A stretch of 64,000 bases of DNA from Desmodus rotundus (taxonomy: Eukaryota; Chordata; Mammalia; Chiroptera; Phyllostomidae): assembly GCF_022682495.2 (NCBI RefSeq), contig NC_071392.1, positions 74,112,097-74,176,096 on the forward strand, given 5' to 3'. The notes beneath the pieces are model-generated. The model was not told the origin of the DNA, searched no databases, and was given only the letters and a program-made list of their open reading frames with translations. Shown here one piece after another: positions 34,244 to 45,732 of this stretch. The first letter of the stretch is position 1. Every line of letters begins with the position of its first letter. The translations under genes were made by a program, and so were the position numbers.

Positions 34244-34784
34244 TTTATGTAAGATAATTCCTCTGTAAGAATACCATCTTTCTTCACGTTCACTATATAA
34301 TGTGTTAATTCTAAGAATCATCTAATATTAAAAATAAGATTAAAACTGTGATTTTCTTTTTTCAGGAAAATACCCGAGTGGCTCCCTCAAAACACAAATT
34401 CATGGCCCGAACTTTACATTTTTCTTCTAAATTTAAGGTCCCTGATGATGAGTCATAAAGTAGTGATTAGCAAGAAGGGCAGGCATAAGCATGTTTCCTG
34501 TCCTTGGAGATAAAATCAAGGAACAAAGAGAGGAGATTGCCCCTTCTCACCTTACAGAGAGAAATACAGGAAATTCGGTCAAAGAACAGCAGACCCACTG
34601 ATCTAAAAGCTGTAATCCAGACCAACGAAAGTTTGTCATTAAATGTTATGACATACACAGCTCAGCTAAGTATCATGATGTGGCTCACTCAGGTTTCAGA
34701 ATATATGGAAAACAATAACCCTGCCTGCCCATTGTCATAGTGTGCCCACTCTGACCCAGGCCCCAACGGATGCCATGGGAAACC
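34244..34784. other. unassigned DNA with an exon-like acceptor
   Basis: A strong splice-acceptor-like tract ('attttcttttttcag') ends at 34365. The following sequence is open in one frame for ~50 codons and in another for 31. The only nearby donor-like GT (34438) is a poor match. I do not call an exon. Confidence 0.25.
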
Positions 34785-35158
34785 ACAAAAGAGCTTATAC
34801 CCTTTGCAATGGCATGGATGGAACTGGAGAGCATTATGCTAAGTGAAATAAGCCAGGCGGTGAGGGACAAATACCATATGATCTCACCTTTAACTGGAAC
34901 ATAATCAACAAAAGAAAAAAGCAAACAAAATATAACTAGAGACATTGAAATTAAGAACATTGTAACAATAGCCACAGGGGAGTGGGGAGGGGATAGTGGG
35001 GAGAGGGGTCTATAGGAGCTACTATAAAGGACACAAGGACAAAATCAAGGGGGAGGGTGGAGGTGGGGGAGGGAGGTGGGACTGGCTGGGGTGGGGTGGA
35101 TGGAAGGGGAGAAAATGCAGACAATTGTAACTGAATAAAAATAAATAAATAAATTTTA
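34785..35158 (+). mobile_element. 5'-truncated L1 3' end
   Basis: The end of ORF2 ('gcatggatggaactggagag', 'atatgatctcacctttaac') passes into a G-rich 3' UTR ('ggggagaaaatgcagacaat') and an 'aaataaataaat' tail. It has the L1-type rather than the HAL1-type terminus. Confidence 0.9.
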
Positions 35159-37159
35159 CAAATATATAAATAAATAATTAATTAAAAAGTCCTTGTGACT
35201 TGACCCGAGCTCTTCAGAGGCTGCTGCTCAATTGTGCGATGTGACTGGTCCACAGGTAATTCCTATATCAAGGTAAAGTTAGAGATTCTCTTAGAATCAG
35301 ACCAAGTGCTGAGGAAATTCACAGAAGGGAGTTATGGCTCCTGCATGGAGGAACGGGAGAAGGCAAACACACCCTCAACCTTATGGCCAAGGAAAGCCAG
35401 GAGAGTGGCTCTAGAGCAACCCTTTCAGGCTAAAATTAATATTTGTCACACTCAGTCATCGGGCAAGAAGTCAGTCCCACTTCATTCACACCAATGTTTT
35501 CCTAAACTATACAAAAATACAATAAGGGTATGCCTGACACAGAATTGTCGATAAGCAGAAAAGAATGAGGCAAGGGCAGAAACTATGATCAGGTGATCCA
35601 GAAAGACAACAGAAGGAACTCATGACATTTTACCGTGGGCCTCTTCAGTTCTAGCTTCAAGTCTTAAACAGGATATTTGAGAAGATCTGGTCAGATAATG
35701 TTAGGAAACTGTCACGTGAGAAGGAATCTGCATGTTATATGGCATTTCCATACTGATGCTGAGAATGAGAAACAAGAAGCATATGAGTTGAGCCCAAGCA
35801 GGTTATATAAGTCTCCAAGAGGAGACTATAGTATTAGTCCAAGAAGAGACTATATTATTAGTCCAGGAAGACCCAAGGGTGTCTGATTAAATTCACTTCC
35901 CTATTTGCTTTGAAAGGAAAGAAACTTAAAAAAAAAGAAAGGAAAAGAAAGGAAAGAAACTTAATTATAATAGTGCTGTCTTAATAATTGGAGGCTTATT
36001 CCCTTTATTTGATGATATACAATCAAGCTGCAATTGTGGAGACCAGTACATCATCAAGGTCCTTGGAATTATGCATTCATCATTTTTAAGATATGCATGT
36101 CACAATAATATTCATATTATTTTATCACATTTTTGACAACAAAATAACATGTATAAAATATTTTCTTTAAAACTAATAATTTTTGCAATGGTATAAAGAT
36201 CTGATTCTATATTTTAAAATAACTCTTCTTGCACATGTAGCAACTAGTTTGTGAGCTGATTTAATTTGACATGTGAAAATTAATCAACATTCTGTCTTTG
36301 ATCCATGCATGTAATTTCATTGATTTCAGTGGAATCTATCTTCAAGATCCAAGGATAGAATTACTCCATAATTATCTTTACCAATCTAGTTGCTATATTT
36401 ATTACAAAAGCCACTTCGCTTTCCATATCGACTTTTGAAACTCCAAGTACATACATTATATTCTATTGAATTTGCTCCTTCCATAGGCAAAGTATGAAAT
36501 CCATCATGAAATTTGTAATACAAAATTGCTAGAACAAGGATTTATCTGAATTGATGACAGTGAACACTCAGTATTTCAGAGGGTGATGCATGTTTACATT
36601 TTCTTCTTTAGTATATAACCGGAGGTGCAGTGAAAGACCCTCTACAGTTTTCTAATTCCCATTCAGCAGTAATACTGATAACCCTTATGTTTTGTCCCAT
36701 CCTTCAAGATTCTGGTTTTAAGATTTTACAAATTTATTCCTAGTCCTCCAAAATTCACTTCATTACCTGCCTCAGTTGTACCCTCCAGCCATAATCTAAC
36801 AATGCAACATGAAACTTCCCACTTCCAAAACTAGAAGAATAGGTAATGGAACAACCAATACTGAGAAAATTAAGCCAATTCACTGAGCTCTTTTCTCATA
36901 AGGCATCAGGTAAAATTATCCAAGCCCTTGGCAAAATAAATTAAGCAAAATGTCGTAGAAAATGTTTTCATTGTTTTTCTTCAGAAAAGAACTACAAAGT
37001 CTGATATTCCTTTTTGGTGTAAACATGAAAAAACAGGGGGCCATGGCCTGAGGAACCAGAAACATTACAGTTTATCTGCAAAAGAGACATCTATTTTGGC
37101 AACAATTAACAGTCTTATTAAACTAGTGACATCATGAACACAAACTTCAGGAGTCAAAA
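35159..37159. other. unassigned, mostly repeat-poor DNA
   Basis: Frames at 35234-35554 (106 codons) and 35677-35886 (69 codons) match nothing I know. A GAAA-rich patch lies at 35920-35962. The 36000-36600 part is AT-rich and free of named repeats. Confidence 0.3.
35811..35874 (+). repeat. short tandem repeat of ~24 bases
   Basis: Two full units and a partial one: 'gtctccaagaggagactata' with its tail, then 'gtccaagaagagactatatt' with its tail, then 'gtccaggaagaccc'. In the plus frame this reads as SPRGDYSI, SPRRDYII, SPGRP. Confidence 0.7.
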
Positions 37160-37173
37160 GACTCTGAAATCAG

Positions 37174-37392
37174 CCCTGGCTGATGTGGCTCAATGGATTG
37201 AATGCCGGCCTGCAAACTAGAGGGTCACTGTTTCGATTCCTAGTGCTTAGCACATGCCTGGGTTGTGGGACAGGTTCCTGGTAGGGGGCGCATGAGAGGC
37301 AACCACACATTGATGTTTCCCTCCCTCTCTTTCTCCCACCTTTCCCCTCCATTTATTTAAGAATAAATAAAATCTTTAAAAAAAAAAAAAAG
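37174..37392 (+). mobile_element. VES SINE, sense, full length
   Basis: Head 'gctgatgtggctcaatgg', B-box-like 'ctgtttcgattcc', body 'gagaggcaaccacacattg', CT-rich part and poly(A). Perfect 14-bp duplication 'gactctgaaatcag' at 37160-37173 and 37393-37406. Confidence 0.97.
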
Positions 37393-37429
37393 GACTCTGA
37401 AATCAGCTCATAGCACCCAATTTTTTTTT

Positions 37430-38053
37430 CTATTAAAAGCATGCATTCCTTCCACACAAATTAACTCAAAATGGATTGGGGACTTAAATGTAAAACAAAA
37501 CTATAAACCTTTTAGTAAAAAATTAAGAGAAACACTTTGGGTCTATGAATAACAGAAAAGTTCTTAAATTTGATGCAATAAAAGAAAATTTGATCAATTG
37601 GCTATCTTCAAACTGAGAACTTTTGCTTTGTCTTAGTTTGAGAACATCAGATTAACACTATGTGAAGAGGATGAGAAGCAAGCTATAGACTGGGAAAAAA
37701 TGCAAACCACATATCTGACAAAAGGCTAGTATTTTTTTAAAAAAAACTAAAATTCTCTTAATTTAGCAGTGGAAAAATTAACAATCCATTAGAAAATGGG
37801 CAAAAGATATGAAGAGAAATTTCAACAAAAAAGGTACACAGGTGGCAATTAAGCACATGAAAACATGTTCAACATTATTAGCCACCAGGGAATACTAATT
37901 AAAACCAACCACAATGAGATGTCACTACTCACCCATCAGAATGGCTAAAATCAAAAATAGTGGCAACATCAAATGCTGGTGAGGATGCAGAAAATAATAA
38001 TTATACTTTGGGAGTGTAAAATGGAACAGTCATTCTGGAGAAAATTTTGGCAG
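37430..38053 (+). mobile_element. old L1 ORF2 C-terminal region, left part
   Basis: ORF2 blocks in order: 'aatggattggggacttaaatg', 'aagcaagctatagactggg', 'cattagaaaatgggcaaaag', 'caatgagatgtcactactc', 'ctggtgaggatgcagaaaa'. A solo LTR at 38054 splits it. Confidence 0.9.
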
Positions 38054-38459
38054 TGTGGCAGGCCAAATGATGGTCCCCAAAAGGTGTCCACCTCCTAATT
38101 TTCAGAACCTTTGAAAATATTGCCTTATACAACAGAAGAAACTTTGCAGATGTGATTAAATTAAAATCTTGAGATGGGGAGATCATCCTAGATTACCTAG
38201 TGGGTGCAATGTAATCACAAGAGTTCTTAGGGGAGGGCAGGATGTCAGAGAGAAGAGAAGATGCTACAGAGCTGGGTTTATATATGGCCTCTTGAACTGG
38301 AAGAGGCAAGGAATACATCCTCTTCTGGAGTATCCAGAAGGAATTGGCCTTGCTGACCCTGTAAGACTCATTCAAATCTCTTAACTCCAGAAGTATAAGA
38401 GAAGAAATTTGTGTTGTTTTAAGACACTAAATTTGCAGCTGCAATAGAAAACTAATACA
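38054..38459 (+). mobile_element. solo MaLR LTR inserted in L1
   Basis: The LTR begins TG and ends CA. It contains 'gtccacctcctaattttcag', 'tgcagatgtgattaaattaa', 'gaactggaagaggcaagga' and 'tgttttaagacactaaattt'. Flanks carry a 5-bp duplication with one mismatch ('ggcag' / 'agcag'), as expected for LTR integration. No internal region is present, so the copy is a recombination-derived solo LTR. Confidence 0.85.
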
Positions 38460-39212
38460 AGCAGTTGCTTATAAAATAAAACAAACAACTACCACAGAGC
38501 ATCATAAATGTCTCTTGGGCATTTATTCCAAAACAATGACAAACTTATGTTCACACAAAAACCTGTACACAAATGGTTATAACATCCTAATTTGTGATAG
38601 TCAAAACCTGCAAACTGTCCAGATGTGCCTCAACAGGTGGGCTAAACAAACAGTGAGTGGTACATCCACACCACAGAACACTACTCAGCAATACAAAACA
38701 ATGAACCATGGATACACAAAACAACTGGGATGAATCTCAAGAGAATTATGTTGAGTGAAGAAAAAGCCAATCCCCAAAGGTTGCAAACTGTATGATTCCA
38801 TCTGTCATTCTGGAAATGACAAAATTATAGAAATGGAGAGCAGATTAGGGTCAGAAGGTATGATGGGAGGAAAGGAGGACGTACTTTTAAATCAGGCAAC
38901 GTGAAGAGCCCTTGTGATAGAATTGTTCAGGATTTTGACTGTAGGGGTAGATACATGAACGTACACATGTGATAAAACTGTATATAACCAAATACACACA
39001 CACACAAGTACAAATAAAACTGGGGGAAATTTGAATAATAAAGGTAGATTGTATCAATGCCAGTATGTTAGTTGTCACATTATACAATAGTTTTGCAAGA
39101 TGCTAGACCACTGGAGAAGAGTGAGTAAATGGTACATGGGATTTCTCTGTATTATTTCTTGCAACTGCATAAGAATCTACAACTATCTTAATAAAAGTTT
39201 AATTTTAAAAGG
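38460..39212 (+). mobile_element. old L1 3' region, right part
   Basis: Resumes after the LTR: 'cttgggcatttattccaaaa', 'catccacaccacagaacac', 'gattccatctgtcattctgg', and the terminal 'aatctacaactatcttaata' with an A-rich end. It contains a short CA run at 38994-39005. Confidence 0.85.
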
Positions 39213-39494
39213 CACTTATTACTATCAGTATGCTTAAATAATATCTTCCTCATTAATAGGCATTTTGTGTCCCTCATACAACCAAATACTATTAACATTT
39301 TAATAAAACTACCTTTGTATGTATTAGAAATGTGTAGTTACATATTGGTATGGAATTTTTTTAGTCATAGAGAAAAACAACTCTTAAGTCAGATATGATT
39401 CAATACTTTAAATATTTGCTTTTATTCCTGCCATGTATACATTTCTGAATGCCCTACTCTGCTAAACCCTCCATATCTACCACCTCTAGTAGGA
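39213..39494. other. unassigned AT-rich DNA
   Basis: Nothing recognised. Confidence 0.3.
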
Positions 39495-39730
39495 TAGTGG
39501 TAAATACCACAGGCTCTAACATAAGATAAACTGGTCAAATCCAGGCTTCATTATTTATGCTTTATGTTTCCTACAGTTTTCTATGATTCAGGTTCCTCTA
39601 CAGAGAAATGGATTGATAACTAATACCTAAAAGAGTCATAGTGATAATTAAATGATGTGTACATGTAAAGACGACACGGTCTTACACAGAGTAAGCACTC
39701 AGTAAGTACTACTTAGCATTCTGTTACACA
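39495..39730 (+). mobile_element. MIR SINE
   Basis: Plus-orientation MIR, strongest at the 3' part: 'gtgataattaaatgatgtgt', 'catgtaaagacgacacgg', 'agagtaagcactcagtaagta'. The 5' tRNA-like part is worn. Confidence 0.7.
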
Positions 39731-39869
39731 CCATTATTTGTGCTATTTTATCACCATCAGGGTATAACTGTGATTGCACACAGACAGAATCCACAAACCT
39801 AAATGGAGAAATCACAGGGTTGTAGAACGTCCCATGATGAGGAAGCATCCAATCTTGAATGGGACCCTT

Positions 39870-40107
39870 CATTGCCAGCCGAATGACTAATTCCTGGAAC
39901 TCTACCCATTCATTCGTTGATGGACATTTGGATTACTTCTACCTTTTGGCTCTTGTTAATACTACTACTATACATGTGGGTCTGCAAATAGCTATTAGAG
40001 ACCCTGCTTTAATTCTTTTGGATATATACCCAAAAGTGAGATTGCTGAATCATATGGTAGTTCTATTTTTAAGTTTTTCAGAAAATGCCATACTGTTTTC
40101 CACAGTG
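39870..40107 (-). mobile_element. old L1 ORF2 3' region, antisense, left part
   Basis: Antisense text: 'attcattcgttgatggacat', 'ttttggatatatacccaaa', 'gccatactgttttccacagt'. A solo LTR interrupts the element at 40112; it continues at 41241. Confidence 0.9.
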
Positions 40108-40111
40108 GTTG

Positions 40112-41236
40112 TGTTACGAAAGGGAACCAGGACTGGGATCAGAGCAGGTCTGCCTCCGACATATTGCTGGTCATGTGGGTTTAGAGCCCCTGACCTTTCT
40201 TCCCTAGAGATAGCATCTGGACTGCAGTTGTATTCAGCTCCAGGCCCAGAAAGGCAGCAAAGCCAGGCAAATGACTCCAGCTCCAGCTGCCATGACTAAT
40301 GACCCTCTGCCCTGGTGCTGACCAATTGGTGGAGACCACGACCCTGAAAGGACACACCTGGAAAAGCTGATGACTATTCTATCGAGATCCTCCCCTAAAA
40401 TCCTGGCCTTTAAAAACCCTCAATAAAGAACAAACTGACAGTGGCCAGAGGGAAGGAGTGAGGGAGATAACAGAGGAAAGAAGGGGAAGGGTCAAGTCAA
40501 GGAACATGTACTAAGGACCCATGGACAAGGACAATGGGGGGGATTGTCTTTGAGAGCGGGGATTTGATGGGGCAGGGGAGAGCAATGAGGAGGGGGAAAT
40601 GGGGACAACCATAACTGAACAACAATAAAAAATTAAAATATTAAAAATTAAAATTGAATTTAAATAATTAAGACAAAAGATTTTTCCCTGAGAGTTTGGG
40701 CCAAAAACGCGGGTGTGCCTTATACACAGCAAAATACAGTATAACATACAAAGAGGGGTCCATGTATTTTTTTTGTATTATTCTCTGTACATTTCAGATT
40801 AGCAAATGTTTATCTGACTAATTTCAAATATCTATGTGTTCAAATAAAAGCATACTTGAAAAAAAAAACCCTCAAAATGAAAGAGGGCATGCTGCTCTCC
40901 CACCTGGGAGCATGCCTGTGCTTTCCCTTCCCCCACTTTTCCCCCACAGGTGTGCATCTTTACTTTTCTCTCCTAAACTCTAAGGGACCCCATGAGACTT
41001 GCAACCAGGGGAGCAATGGGCAGTGGCAACTTGTACTGGGCTAACCCCCTGAGCCTGCCCCCAAGACCCCTTTCCTCTGACTCCTCAGTGAGCAAAGCAG
41101 CCCGCCCAGGACTAGCCACCCCGGTGATCTTCTGTATCTGGCTGCAACTTGCTCGGCCAGTTTGTTCAGCTGTCTGTCTCAGTTTCCCCATTCCGCCTGC
41201 CAAGGAATTTTTTTAGCTTCTTACTGTCCTGCCTCA
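40112..41236 (+). mobile_element. solo ERV LTR (class I-like), split by L1
   Basis: A TG...CA-bounded LTR of about 673 bases (after removing the L1 and one duplication) lies in an antisense L1. The left part has a 'ccaattggtgg' CCAAT-like motif and 'tttaaaaaccctc', a TATA-like region. The right part is CT-rich. A 4-bp duplication, 'gttg' on the left (40108-40111) and 'gtta' on the right (41237-41240), and the clean rejoining of the L1 across it support the boundaries. A 4-bp duplication fits gammaretrovirus-like (ERV1) integration. No viral genes are present. Orientation follows the promoter-like motifs. Confidence 0.65.
40424..40863 (+). mobile_element. 5'-truncated L1 with apparent 3' transduction
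   Basis: The L1 3' UTR starts at 'taaagaacaaactgacagt' and runs to 'aacaacaataaaaaattaaa' near 40640. Beyond this worn internal tail lies ~200 bases of non-L1 DNA (about 40656-40858). It ends with an AATAAA at 40843-40848 and a second poly(A). The 12-bp duplication 'aaaaaccctcaa' (40412-40423 and 40864-40875) encloses L1 and extra sequence together. The insertion is inside the ERV LTR. Confidence 0.85.
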
Positions 41237-41240
41237 GTTA

Positions 41241-41500
41241 CACCATTTTACAATCACACCAACAGTGCATAAAGGTTCTGATTTCTCACACTGACACCAA
41301 CACTTGTTATTATCTGGGGTTTTTTTATAGTAGCCAGCCTAATGGATGTGAGGTGATATTTCATTGTCATCTCGATTTGTATTCCTCTTATTAATGATGC
41401 AGAGCATCTTTTCATATGTTTGTCAGTTTTTAAATGGCTTATCTGCTTTTTGTTGAGTCATAAAAGTTCTTTATATATTCTGGATATTAAAAGAAGGTAA
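41241..41500 (-). mobile_element. old L1 ORF2 3' region, antisense, right part
   Basis: Continues the element from 40107: 'acaatcacaccaacagtgca', 'ggatgtgaggtgatatttca', 'aagttctttatatattctgg'. Confidence 0.9.
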
Positions 41501-42059
41501 GTCTGAAGGTAAAAATAAAAAGGGATGAATGAGTCAATTAATATTCTAGTAGGCTAGGTCAGCAGCCTGAACATCACTCATGTCCACCAAGGTTTGGGGC
41601 AGTGTCTTCATGCTTTATTTGTTGCACCCTACAGCACCTTTGTCAGTGCCTTACACCCTGGAACCACCCTGTGTCTTTGTCACTGGGTTCTCTTTCCCCC
41701 CTATTGACCAAGCCAGAAACTCCACTCCCTTCCTTATTTCCTATTTCAAACCAGTTTTCAAGTACTATCCATTTCATCCATGGCTACATAACCCTAAATG
41801 GCTATTCAGCAACTTCTTAACGCACCAGTGAATCAAGGATTTCAAAAGCATAAAACAAAATTTGAAAGAAGTAGATGCTTGATGTTCCTATAAAATTTAT
41901 TTTTTGTTAATGTTTATTTTATAATCCTGTGCTGTTTTTATTTTAAACAGCATATGAGGGCTGGGGAGATGCCATTAGCTTGTCAGTGCCTAAGGTCTCT
42001 AAAATTCTTAATGAAATGCTAATTTTACCCTAAAGTATCTTCCATGCCTCACTGTTCTC
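41501..42059. other. unassigned DNA
   Basis: Two overlapping frames of 83 and 72 codons at 41580-41831 have no recognisable family. No repeat is recognised. Confidence 0.3.
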
Positions 42060-42440
42060 CTACAGTCAATGATCACTGCCCCAGTTCAGGCCCTAGATTA
42101 GTGCCCACATGACCTTCTTTTAACTGGAGCCCCTGCCTCAAGCCTCTCTCTATAATCAGAACTCTGCTGCCCAGATCATCCTTCTGAAGAACAGATATGT
42201 TCACATCCTTTCCCTGCCAGAGAGACGCCTGACTTCCCACCACCTCTGGCCAAACCTAGACTTCTTAGTATAAATTTCAAGGTTCTCTGCAATCTGCACC
42301 CAAAGTACTCTTTGAGGCTTGTCTTCTACTTTGTCCTTCCACACACCTTGCCAGGCTAGACAACCTGCCTTCTCCCATACAGGTCATGCACCTCAAGAGC
42401 CCCTTTCACTCACTAGTCTCTTGGGCTAGAACTGCCCCCC
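42060..42440 (+). mobile_element. L2 LINE fragment
   Basis: L2 3' region in order: 'ctgctgcccagatcatcct', 'tgttcacatcctttccctgc', 'aaggttctctgcaatctgc', 'ccttgccaggctagacaa'. Diverged but collinear with the L2 pattern. Confidence 0.6.
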
Positions 42441-43104
42441 ACCAACATTTTCTACCCAAATAATGATCGTGGTCATTGTTTAAATCAACAGAAAGTTTGT
42501 GTGTTGAATTCAATGACCATGGTGCTCAGCAGCCGTAATAGCCATTAACTGTGACCCTAACCAGGCCAAGACACTTGAAAACACAAGAGCAAAGGGTTGT
42601 CGGTTTTTTCCCCAAATCTGCATCTTAGCTTCATGATATGCAGACCTTGGTTACTCCCCATCTGCTTCCCAGAACAACCCCAGCCCAGTTGCTGCTAATA
42701 TTCAAAAGGGAATGGAGCAATACCAATAGCTTTACCACTCACAGCTGGCCCTTTCCTTTGTGTCCTCTGCTTTTGGCTTTCTAAGTCATGATCAGAATTT
42801 GGGCACAAATTCTAGCAAGTAGCTGGACTTTCTAGTATCATCCCAGAAGAATTCCTGATGTCATATATGGACAATTGTAAGTTTAAGATCTATCCTCATC
42901 ATTCAGCTGCCAGATTTCTGGTTTCTATCTTAGCTTCAGCCATTAACAGTGAGAATGACAAAATGTGAATGTGCCACACCCAGTAAAATGTCTCAGAATG
43001 CACTAAGGTGGCATTAGCATCCACCTTGTGTGCTTGTAGAATTAGCTTCCTTACACTCTAAGGTTGAATCCTCCTACTACATGAAGCAGATTTATAGTCA
43101 TCAT
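42441..43104. other. unassigned DNA
   Basis: No gene or repeat recognised. Confidence 0.3.
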
Positions 43105-43650
43105 GGCTAAGTCACTACCATGTGCAAATCCTTCTCTGTCAGAATCCTGGGCCTAATTGTAACATGGGTGTGTTGGGATGGGAGGGGGGGTCTTCCCCAC
43201 ACCAACAAGCAATTATCAGGCCACCAGCTGAGTGTCCTATAACTCAACTCAATTCTGAAACCATCTACCCGGAGGTAGCATCGGATTCCACAGGTCGAGT
43301 GTTCCGTTTCACAAGATGCTTCCCCCTCCCCCATTTCAGATGCCAGTTGCCAGCCCAGGTTGTTATCTTTGCTTCTGGCCAACAGGCTGCAAATTGGAGG
43401 TTCCCACGACACCCTCCCTGTGCTTTAGACTCCAGGTGAAATTCTGGGTTTTTTACTATACTTCTGTCCAGTTGGCCATAAATCAGAGGTTCCCATGATC
43501 CCGTCTTTCAGTTCAACGATCTTGCTAGAGCAGCTCACGGAACTCAGGAAACCCATGTACTCACTAAGTTATCAATTTATTATAAAAGGATCCAACTCAG
43601 GAACAGCTCACACTGTCAGCAACTCGGTGACATCCAGAGGAAAAAAATTA
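43105..43650 (-). mobile_element. ERV-derived LTR, antisense
   Basis: Read on the minus strand it shows LTR wording: 'ccttttataataaattgata' near 43590, 'cctgagttccgtgagctgct', 'ctgatttatggccaactgg' and 'gaattgagttgagttatagg' near 43250. The order resembles a known mammalian ERV LTR group that I cannot name with certainty. No viral coding region is attached. Confidence 0.5.
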
Positions 43651-44939
43651 GACTAGTCCAAAAAAAATTCAGTCAGCAAGCTTGTCCCCATTCGATTAAA
43701 AGTTTAATATCCAAACCATTTTGGGTAATGGTCTAAACAGCAGCCTGGTAAGATACAGAGCTCTGTTCAGCCTCTAACAACATGCGTTTTTGGTCACAGT
43801 ATCAGGCTCTCCAAAGAACAAGAAGGAATCAACTGCTTACCCTGCTCTTGGTCTCTCAGGGTCACTCGGACCCCACAAAACAACTGGACCCCAGCCTCTA
43901 CATGTAACATGTAACATGTAGACATGCAGTGAGAAGGACTGAGCATACTGTATAGCTGTGGCCTAATTTTTCAAAGAATAAAATGGAGCCTGGTGACAAA
44001 GTAAATATGACAGTCTCCAGAGCCAGTGACTATGTCAAAAAAAAAAAAGACCTGTGCTAACATCTAGCCTTTATATTTCTTACCATTGACTATTTCTCCT
44101 GTCCATGCCAAGTCATTCATTATCGGCTACAGCTTCACTCAAGTACTCTCATCTTGCAGTTTGCTGCAGAGATGCTTTTGCAATGACATCAAGTCTTATG
44201 TATTCTCACAATCAGATGAAACTGTCAGGTGGGAGAAGCAGTTCTCTGTATTTAAAAAAAGCTCTCCTTATAATGTACTTTTGCTGGCATTCTTTGGGGG
44301 GGGAGAGGTAGCTGACAACGCTTGTACATGAAATCAGAGCCTTCAGAGGGATGTGAGAGGGGCCGCCACAACTCTGCTGTGCATCGCGTCGCAAGAGTGA
44401 CACCTGTTGGCTATAAATGTGCTGAATCTTCGTCTCATCCCCCTTTCTCTTTAGCTGCAGAGCAGCCCCTTCTCAACAAAATCTCTTAACTGGCCCCAAA
44501 CCATTTAAGGTATGTTGCGTCCTTCATTCCTAAAAGATTTCAAATTCAAGTTCATGGTGGTTTCTCGTGTAAGCCTTCAACTGTCTTATGAAACAAGACT
44601 TTATGCCATTTTATTTCTTTTCTAAAACAAAAATCAGACATCCATGTATATACAACAGCCCCATGAATCCAAGTGTAGAGTCTCCACGACCCTACACTTT
44701 TTCTCTTCCTCTGCCCTGTAAGGAGCCTCCCTATGCACTTCTCAGAGGTCTTCTTCTAACCCTCGGTATCCAAGTGACCGTCTCTAAGCACGTGGCTTAA
44801 TATGCCATGGAACACAAACACCCTGACTTTTCCTCGCCTGTATTTCCTGAGGTTTCAATGACTTAGAATAAGAGGGATTACCTCCAAAGTCCCTTCTTTA
44901 ATACTACAATTGTACACCCAAGCATTAGCTATAGTTCTA
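43651..44939. other. unassigned DNA with a candidate exon
   Basis: The left 250 bases may be further LTR. At 44455-44509 a 55-base segment lies between a strong acceptor ('ccccctttctctttag') and a consensus-like donor ('aag' then 'gtatgt'). One of its three frames is open. The remaining sequence is unrecognised. Confidence 0.3.
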
Positions 44940-45620
44940 ATGTAATAAAAACTGAGCTATTGTCCTCCCTTCTGAATCCACCCCTTCCCATCTCCCCCAT
45001 CTCCATCAAATGGGCACTATCCTCCCAGCCCCTTAGTCACAACTGGATGTGATGCCATGGCTGGCTCCTCTCTCATCTCCCCCACAACATTCCCTGTCCA
45101 TTTCCTCAGCAGGAGTTCTGATCCCCGATCCCAGAGCCTCTCCCCTGGACAAAGACAACAGAAGGCTCATCCTCTTCCATGACACCAATTATCATCTATG
45201 TACTGATGAACTCTACTTCCCCTTCTCCAGCCTAGACCTCTCCCCTAACCATCAAACACATAGTCCACATGACCCATGAGTCATCTCCACTTGGATATCC
45301 CCAGTTACCTACAAGTCTACATATCAAAATTCAAATTTCTATTTTTCCCTTCTCCTCTACAAGCTACCTCCCTCTCCTCTGTTCCTTATCTCAATAAATA
45401 GACCATTGATTTTATTATCCAAGCTGAAAACCTAGGAGTCGTCCACAAGTCCTGCCTGACCTTCAGATATCATACCCAATCAACCTCAGAAGCTTAATTA
45501 ACTTGCCTGTTGATTCTAGCTCCTGGTTACTGTTTATTTCACTCATGTCTCACTAACTCAATTGTAGCAGAAACCACTACCTGACCACCTCTTACATAGT
45601 GTGGGACTGCCATAGGAAAA
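44940..45620 (+). mobile_element. L2-like LINE fragment
   Basis: The best part is 45390-45530: 'ctcaataaatagaccattga', 'aaacctaggagtcgtccac' and 'gttgattctagctcctgg' follow the order seen in L2. The left half is uncertain. Confidence 0.4.
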
Positions 45621-45732
45621 CAGCTGTCCCGTATGTTTTCTTTTTTTTTAATAGCATATTTTAAAAATATTTTATAATTTTTTTCTAGCAACTTAATCTA
45701 TTAATTGCTTAGCAAACAAAACAGAAATATAG

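Noticed and set aside
39859..40299. 146-codon plus-strand frame
   Set aside because: It runs across the junction of an antisense L1 and a solo LTR, so it is an accidental fusion of two unrelated insertions.
43105..43650. Endogenous virus coding region
   Set aside because: Only LTR-like text is visible. No viral gene-like frames are attached here or at the other LTRs, and I saw no sign of non-retroviral viral insertions.
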